A stretch of 64,000 nucleotides of DNA from Oncomelania hupensis (taxonomy: Eukaryota > Mollusca > Gastropoda > Littorinimorpha > Pomatiopsidae), in contig CM072511.1 of assembly GCA_036898135.1 (NCBI GenBank), positions 33,301,324-33,365,323 on the forward strand, given 5' to 3'. Position numbers and translations under genes: made by a program. The notes beneath the pieces were generated by a model. That model was given only the letters and a program-made list of their open reading frames with translations, was not told the DNA's origin and ran no database searches. This document shows positions 12,107-21,506 of the stretch, in pieces (position 1 is the stretch's first letter; each line of letters begins with the position of its first letter).

Positions 12107-12130
12107 TTAAAATAATGGTAATACAAGACG

Positions 12131-12195
<65 letters not shown>
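11932..12195. repeat. compound (ATT)n / (AGT)n / (ATT)n microsatellite
   Basis: Three trinucleotide blocks: ATT at 11932-11960, AGT with interruptions at 11960-12050, and ATT at 12070-12108 and again at 12130-12195. All Ile, Leu, Ser and Tyr runs here are repeat translations. Confidence 0.95.
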
Positions 12196-12196
<1 letters not shown>

Positions 12197-12537
12197 ACTG
12201 TTACTATAGCCTGGGATACAGCCTGTTACCATTCTTATTGTCTCCATTGCAATGTGTTTCAACAGTACACTTCGGTCAGACTTATTTTACAATTCACACA
12301 TATTTTCACATAGTAACCGACTATTAAACTTTTAGTAACGTCTTTGCTTTTAGGAAGCAATTGAATAGAATTTTCGCAGCATTTTCCTTCTACATTTCTC
12401 ATCATTTCATCCTCTTCATAATAAATCATTAGTAGCAGCACCAGCAGCATTGTTTTCGGATGTCGTCGGCTGATTAAATCTTTTTTTTTTTCCTTTTTTT
12501 GGTAACGCTTTAGTGTCTCTTTTTATCGGGAAATTGT

Positions 12538-12866
12538 GGGCCGCCTTCACCTGGAAAAGGCGTAGTCGCAGCCTGTGGCGCGCCCAAGCCCAAACTACCT
12601 AGTTGTGTTTTTGAAATTTTGCTGGGGAAGCAAACTGGAGTACCCGGAGAAAACCCTCCGAGACGAAAGTAAATAATATTCGGAGAAACATAACGACCTG
12701 ATGCTGGATCGATCCCACACCCGTCAGGCACCATTGGTTCCTGGCCTGTGGACAAGGCAAGTTAGTCCCGCCGTAGCCCACTTGGCCACAACGCTCGTTT
12801 GAGATTCAGATTTGGAAATATCTAGAAATCAACATTCTACTGGACGATGGTCATATTGCGTCGATT
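12538..12866 (-). repeat. 329-bp tandem repeat unit 1, carrying a tRNA-derived SINE
   Basis: First of two head-to-tail copies with a period of 329 bases. On the minus strand it contains a tRNA-like promoter, TGGCCAAGTGGG (box A) and GGGATCGATCC (box B). A body follows, with ATTCGGAGAAACATAACG on the complementary side. The same SINE, more diverged, sits in both arms of the inverted repeat at 4742-6532. Confidence 0.85.
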
Positions 12867-13195
12867 GGGCCGCCTTCACCTGGAAAAGGCGTAGTCGCAG
12901 CCTGTGGCGCGCCCAAGCCCAAACTACCTAGTTGTGTTTTTGAAATTTTGCTGGGGAAGCAAACTGGAGTACCCGGAGAAAACCCTCCGAGACGAAAGTA
13001 AATAATATTCGGAGAAACATAACGACCTGATGCTGGATCGATCCCACACCCGTCAGGCACCATTGGTTCCTGGCCTGTGGACAAGGCAAGTTAGTCCCGC
13101 CGTAGCCCACTTGGCCACAACGCTCGTTTGAGATTCAGATTTGGAAATATCTAGAAATCAACATTCTACTGGACGATGGTCATATTGCGTCGATT
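12867..13195 (-). repeat. 329-bp tandem repeat unit 2
   Basis: By eye identical to 12538-12866, including the unique flank TTTGGAAATATCTAGAAATC that is not part of the SINE. This points to a recent local duplication or an assembly artefact rather than two independent SINE insertions. Confidence 0.85.
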
Positions 13196-13873
13196 TTGTT
13201 AACATGCTGTAAAGACGTCATGAGATCGAATACGGGATTGATGACATCGTGTAATTTACGTCACACTCGCTCAGCGCACACTTAGTCAGATAGAAGGTGG
13301 GGGTTTTGGTTGTTTTTTTTTCCTCTTTTTTTTTTTTTTTTGAGGGGGGGGGGAGGGGGAGGGGTTTGCCACGATCTTGTAAAGGAATGTTTAAGGAGGA
13401 GACCATAATGCAGGGCAAAAAGGACCTGGAATGGAAGCGAAGTAGCCAAAAGGATCGACGGATCCGAAGATCAAACGTCACGGAGGCGATAACGCATGCG
13501 CAAACAAGTACACTTACCACCCAGTTTGTGGTTGGGCTTGGCACACAGAGTGTCTGCCACTCTCACGGTGCACAACTCTCGCTGTGTTCAACTGACCCAG
13601 AGAAGTCGAATGGTTTCTGATAATCTTTTACTCAGTGTGGGGAATGGCATTAGTCGAAACAATAAGATGTAACTAAAACTATCCTTGTACGAAAGTACGA
13701 AGAGTGATCCGTTCAGTTTAACAAGTAAATCTGCAGTACCATTATGTAAAGGATTTAAAAAAATAAAATAAATATCAAATAACGTTTGAGAGAATGGTGA
13801 TGGAAGAGTCACATCTCTAACCCTTTACTCCAGCCATCTCCTATTTATTACCCTGTTTCTCGTTTTCCATATG
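13196..13873. other. no gene recognised
   Basis: Contains poly-T / poly-G runs (13311-13365) and no exon-like segment. Confidence 0.4.
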
Positions 13874-15385
13874 CAGGGCCGGACCTGGGGAAAGTTGAAG
13901 GGGGGGTTACAGGTTCAGCGAAGGCGCGAAGCGCCGAGCCTTGTAGGGGGGTCCGGGGGCATGCCCCCCCGGAAATTTTTTTTTTCAAGGATGCAAAATG
14001 GTGCAATCTGGTGCTATCTAAACCTTTAAAAAGCCATTTGTGATGGTCTGGGACTTTGAGCTTTTTTAACAGTTGAACTGACAAACTCTGAGGTACAAAA
14101 ATTATCCTCTGCACCTCCCTTAAAAAAAAAAAAAAAAAAAAAAAAAAACACACAAACATTTATTTATCAGCAGAGATGTTTTGTATACTATTATTATTCA
14201 CTACTTTTTGTCGATCGCTAACGGTATAAAGCTTTACCTTGTAGTTTATGAACATCACCGCCCTGCTTTCACTTTCAGTCTTGCTGCACTAGGTTCTCCG
14301 GCATTAGTACCATTTGTGAATTGTATCTTCTGGCAAAACAGTTAACTGCCTCTTTGAAGTCAATATCAACATCCCTGTGCACTTTCAGTAAAGCAAGTCC
14401 ATTGAGCCACTGTTGCCCCATTGTAGAGCGCAGGTAGTTTTTCAGGTTGCGCAACTGACTGTTTGAACGCTCACACTCGGCAACAGTGACAGGCAGGGTG
14501 CAAAGGTTCTTTAGCATGATGAACAGGTTGGGATAAAAATCCTCGTCACAATGTTTCAGTGCTTCTGATGCCGTGGATGGGATGATAGCTGTCGCATTCT
14601 CAGCAGCACTTCGCCATTTGCAAACCCACCGTTGGTATTCTGCATCAAGGGTAGCGTTGTCTGGTAGGTCAGACTCCCACAACATTGCCAGTGTCTTCAC
14701 CCCTTCTGGAACCTGCATGAAACCATCCTGGTTGTCTATTAAAGTGCTTGGCACCAGACAGAGACCATCAACTTGCTAGGTCAGCATTTTTGAACCTCGA
14801 ATCCAATTCGGTTGACAGGTGTTCCAAGAAAGGAATGGCAATGCTAATCTTAAAATATTCTTCTAGAGTGGCCGCAGGTTGGTTGTCACGGAGAGTCTGT
14901 CGGGATGCTTGACGAGGAACAATAACATCAGTTGTCAAAGCATTTGCCATGTTGCTGACTTCACCAAACCAGGCAACGAATTATAGTTCATAATTATCAA
15001 CTTAGCATCTTAATTAATATTTCTAAAAAGTCGTTTTTGGGGGATTAGGGCAGTATCAAGGTGAAGGTGCTGGAAGAGGCTTGCGGACAGAACAGGAAAA
15101 TATGGCTGCATTTACTAATTTAGGCTTAGGGGTTGGGTTACTTGGTCGTTTCAACGGGAAAACGCTTTGGACGTTTCAACGGATCCCTTGAAATGGATTT
15201 CCGTTGAATTGTCTATAAATAACTATTTGTACCTTGGACCAAAAGTGAATAAAAACTGCAATGTTTTAAAAACAATTTTTAAAAAATTAAACCTCTTTGC
15301 ATAAAACAAAATTAATTTTTTTTTTTAGTTTGGAGGGGGGGTTCCGGAACCCAGGTAACCCCCCCCCCCCCCCGATCCGGCCCTG
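13874..15385. mobile_element. hAT-type DNA transposon with 5-bp target duplication
   Basis: The left end CAGGGCCGGACC (13874) and the right end GATCCGGCCCTG (to 15385) are inverted repeats, followed inward by G-rich and C-rich runs. The element is flanked by the 5-base direct repeat ATATG (13869-13873 and 15386-15390). Inside, on the minus strand, lies a hAT C-terminal domain (14275-14950). Classical hAT elements make 8-base duplications, while some hAT subgroups make 5-base ones. A second element with near-identical ends and a 5-base duplication lies at 47131-50357, which supports the boundary call. At 1512 bp and lacking most of a transposase it is non-autonomous. Confidence 0.7.
14275..14950 (-). 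pseudogene. hAT-family transposase C-terminal fragment
   Basis: Two minus-strand frames, 14950-14768 then 14754-14275, together resemble the C-terminal third of hAT-derived proteins of the ZMYM1/ZNF862-like kind. The first part (VIVPRQASRQTLRDNQPAAT, then EEYFKISIAIPFLEHL) precedes the dimerisation region. The second holds the diagnostic hAT dimerisation signature CTLPVTVAECERSNSQLRNL, followed by LRSTMGQQWLNGLALLKVHR. A frame change separates the halves at about 14755-14768. The BED finger and the RNase-H-like catalytic core are absent. It lies inside the TIR-bounded element 13874-15385 and is a broken copy of that element's transposase. Confidence 0.8.
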
Positions 15386-15394
15386 ATATGGCCT

Positions 15395-15505
15395 CATTGC
15401 TAAAACATAGCCTACATGATTAGGTTTATGAATTATACGATTATACGTCGTAGATTTCCTGTTTCGGAGGTCGCGGGTTCGATTCCCGCTAGGTGCGAAC
15501 TCATG
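15395..15505 (+). repeat. possible tRNA-like SINE fragment
   Basis: GCGGGTTCGATTCCCGC at 15472-15488 is a perfect tRNA T-arm with box B. The upstream part does not fold into a clear D-arm, so a SINE fragment is more likely than a tRNA gene. Confidence 0.4.
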
Positions 15506-15532
15506 CGACTTAATAGGTACGAGATTATTCAT

Positions 15533-15563
15533 CTCTCTCTCTCTCTCTCTCCCTCTCTCTCTC
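15533..15563. repeat. (CT)n tract at the 5' edge of a LINE
   Basis: A short CT run immediately before the first LINE-coding codons. A longer CT run directly follows the element's 3' end at 18333. Confidence 0.85.
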
Positions 15564-18329
15564 TTGCCGTTGTTTTTGATAAATGTAATTTGACTGTTTG
15601 TGATAGGACTGACTCTGGACATTTGCCTGTCGTCTTATCTGTAGTTTTTCCAGCTGATAATATGTGTACACCAAAACAAAATGATGAGTTAATTTTTATT
15701 GACAAATATGTTTGGAATTCAGAAAAAATGCTGTCGTATAATAAGGCTTTTATGGCACAAGATATAAAATTAATGATGAAAGACTCTATCAAGGCAATCG
15801 ACACAGACATAAATGCTGCATTGTCTTTGTTTAATACTTGCATAAAAAAGGCTGCTGTGAGCATTAAAAAAGCGTGTATGCTTAAATGGAAAAAAGAAAA
15901 GCCATGATTGGTTTGATGACGAATGCAAGAAGTTAAGACGTACCGTACGAAATTCATTGAAAAAGTTTCGGCGCACATTGTGTGTTGCTGACCGTTTTTT
16001 ATTTTGTAAAAACAGGAGAGAGTATACAAACATACTTTGTTATAAAAGAAAACAATATAATTATATGATGATTGAAACTTTGGTTGCATCTGTTAAGTGT
16101 CAAAGAGAGTTCTGGGACACTGTACATAAAATTATTCCTAAAAGAAAACATGTTAGAAGTCAAATCTCTGTCGATGATTGGTTTAGACATTTTAAATCTC
16201 TTCTGGAAAATGATATATTTGATGGTAACGACTATATTTATGAAGATGTTGCGTTCAATAATGATTTGTGTTTTGACCTATCACGCAGGAAGAGGTGATT
16301 TTAGCACTGAAAAATTTGAAATTGAAGAAAGCTGAAGGTCCTGATGGTATTAGTGGAGAGTTTTTGAAGTTTTCTGCAGAACACATAGCACCATTTGTTG
16401 TTACTTTTTTCAATGCGTTGTTTGATAAAGGTCTTTACCCAGATAGCTGGTCTGAGTCAATTATCTTGCCCATGTACAAGAAAGGTGATACGAATAATCC
16501 TAGTAATTATAGAGGTATTAGTCTTTGTAACGTTAGCATAAAACTATATGGTTTTATTATCAATAAGCGTTTGCAAACATGGGCAGAAGAAAATAACTTA
16601 ACTGGTGAATGTCAAGCAGGATTTAAACGTGGCTATTCAACAATTGATCATCTTTTCATACACTTGTCTTGTGTTCAGAAACAGTTTATTAAAAATCGTA
16701 AGTTGTATGTCGCATTTATTGATTTTGAAAAATGTTTTGATTCTATTAATAGAAATCTATTGTGGCCTATTTTACTTAAAAATGGAATTAAAGGTAAACT
16801 TTTTCGCTTTGTAAAAAGCATGTATGCTAGTGTGAAAGCCGGTGTCAGAAGTGGTGCTAAGTTAACTCACCCTATTTCTTGTTCTCTCGGCGTTAAACAA
16901 GGGGATATATGTAGTCCAATTCTGTTTTCACTCTTTATTAACGATCTTGCTGTTGAAGTTATTAGAAACGGACGTCATGGTGTTACATTATCTTTGGATG
17001 CTTTCGAAATTTTTGTGCTTTTACTTGCTGATGACATTGTACTCTTGTCAGAAACCATTACTGGTCTTCAAAATCAATTAAATAATTTACAAAGAACTGC
17101 GAGAAATTTAGACTTGAAAGTTAATATGGAAAAAAGTAATATTGTTGTTTTTAGAAAAGGATGTTATCTGTCTGCAATGGAAATATGGGTTTTTGATGGT
17201 GCTGTTATGCCGGTGGTTAATGCATATAAGTATTTGGGTATTTATTTTTCAACTAAGCTAAGTTTTTCTGCTGCATGCAGAGACTTAGCTAGCAAAGCGA
17301 AGAAAGCTCTTTTGTGTATCGTTCAGAAACTACGCTTTTTCAATAATCATTCCTTAGATGTCTATTTAAAACTGTTTGATTGTCAAGTACAGCCAATTAT
17401 GCAATATGGATCCGAACTATGGGGGTTTGAAGCAGCTGCACAGTCTTGTGAAAAAATCCATTTGTTTGCCTTAAAGAAATTTTTGAATGTAAATCTACGC
17501 ACCCCTAATGATTTTATTTATAAGGAATTGAACAGATATCCTATAATTATAAATTCTATTGTTAATTGTATTCGCTACTGGTTCAAATTGATTCAAATGT
17601 CAAATGACAGAATACCGAAGAAAGCTTATTTAATGTTAAAAGATTTGGACACCAAGGGAAAGATAACGTGGGTTACAAATATAAGATCTTGCCTATTTCA
17701 AAATGGGTATGGGTTTGTTTGGCAAGAGCAGGGTGTTGGATTTATAAAAGATTTTGTGCGTGTCTTTAAGCAACGTTTAATCGATTGCAAATGGCAGAAT
17801 GTATTCGGTCATATAAATGAAAGTGATAGATTTTCCACGTATAGATTGTTATGTAACTCCCTTGATAACATTCCTACTTATGTTTCTTTGGATGTTGATC
17901 GTCATCTAAAGTATATCCTGACAAAATTTCGTTTTGGAGTCTCTGACCTTAAAGTACATTTTTATAGATATAGATTTCATAGACCGCAAGACTTAGTTTG
18001 CCCTTTATGTAACAATGGTGTGAAAGATGAAATTCATTTTATTTTTTGCTGTCCATTTTATGAAACTTTAGGGAACAAGTTCATTGCTAAAAAATATTAC
18101 AGGATGCCATGTGCTTCTCATCTCCAATTGTTATTGTCTGCTACCAACGCCACGACTGTTAGAAATTTGTGTGTATACCTGTACAAGGCTTTCAAATCGA
18201 GAGACATAGTACTTTTATAAAGGAAGTCGATACAGCTTTTGCTGTTTTATGTAATATTTGGATTGTCACTGTAATGGTTCACATACTCCTTCCTAAAGGG
18301 GTGTGCCCTTTTGGAAATAAACAAAATCA

Positions 18330-18332
<3 letters not shown>
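15564..18332 (+). mobile_element. 5'-truncated LINE between two CT microsatellites
   Basis: It begins inside the endonuclease C-terminus (DRTDSGHLPVVLS, with the SGH/SDH-type catalytic His) and runs through the RT to a short 3' end (GGAAATAAACAAAATCAAC). It is bounded on both sides by CT dinucleotides (15533-15563 and 18333-18407). Either the element landed in a CT tract or CT is its own tail. Two small compensating frame changes occur, near 15900 and near 16285. Downstream of the second, the RT frame is open. Confidence 0.85.
16295..18220 (+). CDS. non-LTR retrotransposon reverse transcriptase (ORF2 part)
   Basis: 641 codons without a stop. Up to residue 230 it carries the RT fingers and palm: KAEGPDGISGEFLKF (residues 12-26), FIDFEKCFDSINR (palm block with the first Asp, near 142-154), and GVKQGDICSPILFSLFINDL (near 198-217). 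The catalytic LLLADDIVLL box is near residues 242-251, with ADD as the metal-binding pair. The thumb region and a C-terminal Cys/His knuckle, CPLCNNGVKDEIHFIFCCPF (near 575-594), follow. The first ATG is not a real start: the frame continues from the endonuclease part upstream (EEVILALKN precedes it after a frame change near 16285). Product: reverse transcriptase for target-primed insertion. Although 5'-truncated, it is the best-preserved RT in the window. The clade is not assigned. Confidence 0.88.
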   Translation: MILALKNLKLKKAEGPDGISGEFLKFSAEHIAPFVVTFFNALFDKGLYPDSWSESIILPMYKKGDTNNPSNYRGISLCNVSIKLYGFIINKRLQTWAEENNLTGECQAGFKRGYSTIDHLFIHLSCVQKQFIKNRKLYVAFIDFEKCFDSINRNLLWPILLKNGIKGKLFRFVKSMYASVKAGVRSGAKLTHPISCSLGVKQGDICSPILFSLFINDLAVEVIRNGRHGVTLSLDAFEIFVLLLADDIVLLSETITGLQNQLNNLQRTARNLDLKVNMEKSNIVVFRKGCYLSAMEIWVFDGAVMPVVNAYKYLGIYFSTKLSFSAACRDLASKAKKALLCIVQKLRFFNNHSLDVYLKLFDCQVQPIMQYGSELWGFEAAAQSCEKIHLFALKKFLNVNLRTPNDFIYKELNRYPIIINSIVNCIRYWFKLIQMSNDRIPKKAYLMLKDLDTKGKITWVTNIRSCLFQNGYGFVWQEQGVGFIKDFVRVFKQRLIDCKWQNVFGHINESDRFSTYRLLCNSLDNIPTYVSLDVDRHLKYILTKFRFGVSDLKVHFYRYRFHRPQDLVCPLCNNGVKDEIHFIFCCPFYETLGNKFIAKKYYRMPCASHLQLLLSATNATTVRNLCVYLYKAFKSRDIVLL

Positions 18333-18407
<75 letters not shown>
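18333..18407. repeat. (CT)n microsatellite
   Basis: About 75 bases of CT directly after the 3' end of the LINE at 15564-18332. Confidence 0.95.
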
Positions 18408-18410
<3 letters not shown>

Positions 18411-18570
18411 CACCATTATCATTCACTCAATATCACTTCTTAATCCTCTTTACTCCTCCACTAAAATCACCGCCTTCCCGTTTCTCTGTCAACTGTAAAT
18501 CGGGCTGAAGGCTTTACCTGCCTTGGCGGATGTTTGCATCACGCCTGCCAGCGTACACCGATGACTGTGC

Positions 18571-18810
18571 CTATCCTATCCTATCCTATCCTATCCTGCC
18601 ACTCGAAAGTCTTTGGGACACCACAGATGATCGTTTAACCAGCGTACTCCATCTTTTCTTTCTCTGTCCTCAGCAACCCTCATGGCTTCGCTCAGTGTCA
18701 GGCCAACCTATTCTGGTATGTTGTCCTCCCACTTCTTTTTTTTGTCTCCCTCTTCTTCTGCCTCCGTGCACCATGCCTTGCAGGATGGTCTTTGCAAGGC
18801 CTGATGACTG
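18571..18810 (-). pseudogene. GGATA-tailed LINE relic, copy 2
   Basis: On the minus strand: the last part of the LINE C-terminus (SSGLAKTILQGMVHGGRRRG, then RIGWPDTERSHE), followed by the pentanucleotide tail, seen on the + strand as CCTATCCTATCC at 18571-18595. Heavily truncated at its 5' end. Confidence 0.8.
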
Positions 18811-19101
18811 TGGACACTCGGAAAAAAATGATTTCAGCACTTTGTTGTGCTTAGTCCTAATGTCCAATACTTTCTAAGAACAGATAGTCAGTGGGATCCC
18901 TTTACCTCCACCACCGCCCCCTCCCGCATCTTGAAACGTTTAAACAGACCTTTTTGGGGCATTGAAAAATCTCATTTCGGCAGAAATTGACTTTGAATTA
19001 TTAGTAGTGTGATACAGTTCAGTCTTCTTGACCTAGATTGCGCCCTAAATAAGGCACATTTACGCCGGCCATGATCAAATGTTGCTAAGACTGGCGGCTC
19101 C

Positions 19102-21506
19102 ACTTGAAGAGAGTAAACACAGCAAAGTGCACCAGACTGAAGATCGACCTGGACAAACTGCAAGACCCGGAGGTGGCAGAACTATTTTAAGCCACAATTG
19201 GAGGGAAATTGGCACCAATTTTAATTTTGGGAGCTGGTAAAATAGATGTCAACACCATGACCACCACTTTCAACTCACATGTGACAGATGCCGCCACTGA
19301 GATCCTTGGCAAGCACCGCCCAAAGAAGAAACCGTGGATTACACCTGAACTTTTGGACCTGTGTGATAAACGAGGAGAGATGAAAAAGAAAAAGAACACC
19401 TCACAGGAAGCTGATGCCGACAGAAAAATCAACCTTGACATCCGAAAAGGCATGAGCACAGCAAAGAAGAACTGGATAGAAGAGCAATGCCAGGAAATAG
19501 AGAACAGTCTGAACAAGAACAACAGCAAGAAGGCCTACCAGACTGTGAAACGGCTGACAAGTGTTAAACAGCTCAAGGTCTCCACGATCCCAAGCAAGTC
19601 TGGTATATGCCTTACAGAAGAACAAGAAGTCGGATAGATGTACAGAGTGCTGCTCTGACCTTTACAACCACACACCAAACAGAGACCCTTCAGTTCTAGC
19701 CTATCCCCAGAATAGAAAAGATGAAGAAATCCTCCCAATTCTCCGAGAAGAAGTTGAGGCAGCAGTGCAATCGGTGAAGAAGAGGAAGTCAGCGGGAGTG
19801 GACAACATACCCTCGGAATTGCTTCAAGCAGGAGAAGAAGCCATGATTGACGCCCTCACCATTATCTGTAACAAGATCTGGCAGAGTGGGGAGAGGGACC
19901 CAGTCGCTTGTCATCACTCTTCCCAAAAAGGGTAACCTTCAGGAGTGTGAACATTACCGCACCATCAGCCTAATAAACTATCCCAGCAAGGTCCTCCTGA
20001 AAATAATACCCAACAGGTTGAAACCCCAAACTGAACAAATCATAGCTGAAGAACAAACAGGATTCATGGCAAGACGAAGTACCACTGAACATATTTTCAA
20101 CCTCAGAATAATCTGCGAGAAATACCTACAGCACCAACAACATCTATATCCTGTGTTTGCAGACTTCAAGAAAGCGTTTGACCGAGTCTGGCTTGCAGCC
20201 CTGTGGACAACAATGAGAGTGTACAGCATCAGCCCTAAAATTATTGAAGTAATCAAATCACCAGATCATCAGGTCTTGCCAAGACCTGCAAGGCACAGTG
20301 CAAGGAAGTAGAAGAAGAGGGAGACCGAAAAAGAGGTGGAAGGACAACATTCGAGAATGGACTGGTTTGACACTGAGCGAAACAATCAGGGTTGCTGAGG
20401 ACAGGGAAAGATGGAGTACGCTGGTTAAAACATCAGCTGTGGTGCCCCTACGAACTCCGAGCTATGGGATAGGATAGGATAGGATAGGATAGGATAGGAT
20501 AGGATAGGAATAAAAAATCTATATGACAAGGTTACCAGTGCAGTCCTCCACAACAGCGCCATCGGGAACTGGTTCAGAACAACAAGCGACGTGCGTCAAG
20601 GATGCCTACTCTCTCCAACACTCTTCAACATCTTCCTTTAGCGCATCATGTCAGATGCCCTTGCAGATCACGAATGCACAGTAAGCATATGATGTAGAAC
20701 AATCTCCAACCTCCGCTTTGCGGATGACATTGATGGATTGGCTGGAGAGGAACAAGAATTTGAACAGCTGGTACAGAGGCTTGACACCATCTCCAGAGCC
20801 TATGGAATGGAAATAAGTGCAGATAAGATCAAAACGAGGACCAACAACACCAATGGCATCAACATAGACATGAAAGTACAAGGCCAATCCCTCAACACAG
20901 TGCATAGCTTTAAATATTTAGGAGCCATTGTATCAGACAATGGGTCCCGACAGGAAGTCCCATCCAGGATCGCACAAACAACTGCTGCCCTGACAAGGTT
21001 GAAGCCCATTTGGAAAGACAGGACCATCAGTCTACACTCCAGGGTAAGGCTGCTGCGCTCCCTTGTCATCTTCATCATCCTATACGCTTGCGAAATATTG
21101 ACCCTCAGAGAAGACCTCCAACGAAGAATACAAAGCATGGAGATGAAGTGCTACAGAAGACTTCTGGGCATTTCCTATACCCAGCACATCACCAACGACG
21201 TAGTCCGACAGACCATCACGCAAGCCATTGGACAACACGTCGACATGCTCACAGTGGTGAAGAATCGGAAACTCCGATGGCATCAGGCCTTGCAAAGACC
21301 ATCCAGCAAGGCACGGTGCAAGGAGGCAGAAGAATAAGGAGACAGAAAAAGAGGTGGGAGGACAATATTCGAGAATGGACTGGCTTGACACTGAGCGAAG
21401 CCATGAGGGTTGCTGTTGACAGAGAAAGATTGAGTACGCTGGTCAAACGATCATCTTTGGTGCCCCAGCGACCTTCGAGTTACGGGATAGGATAGGATAG
21501 GATAGG
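19102..21506 (+). pseudogene. GGATA-tailed LINE, copy 3 (interrupted by a copy of itself)
   Basis: It starts in the linker after the endonuclease (TLDIRKGMSTAKKNW region, 19430-19470) and covers the RT. Landmarks are KRKSAGVDNIPSELLQAGEE (19770-19840), GFMARRSTTEHIFNLRII (20060-20110), VFADFKKAFDRVW (20155-20190), FADDIDGLAGEEQ (near 20715-20750) and FKYLGAIVSDNGSRQE (near 20910-20957). The C-terminal basic domain and YGIG-stop come last, with the tail at 21484-21506. The RT is split at 20258-20508 by a truncated 3' end of the same family with its own tail. Several frame changes and stops make it a pseudogene. Homology with copy 47210-49488 begins at about 19102, so the endonuclease is missing. 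Confidence 0.85.
20258..20508 (+). mobile_element. LINE 3' fragment nested in a copy of the same LINE
   Basis: The sequence jumps from the RT palm region (…GAAGTAATCAAA at 20257) straight to the element's C-terminal segment (CACCAGATCATCAGG…). It then runs into a long GGATA tail (20464-20508), after which the interrupted RT sequence resumes at AATCTATATGACAAGG. Short A-rich similarity (AATCAAA / AATAAAA) at the two junctions may be a decayed target duplication. Confidence 0.8.

Noticed and set aside
13297..13620. 107-residue + strand reading frame
   Set aside because: Starts in homopolymer T/G runs; no domain and no splice support.
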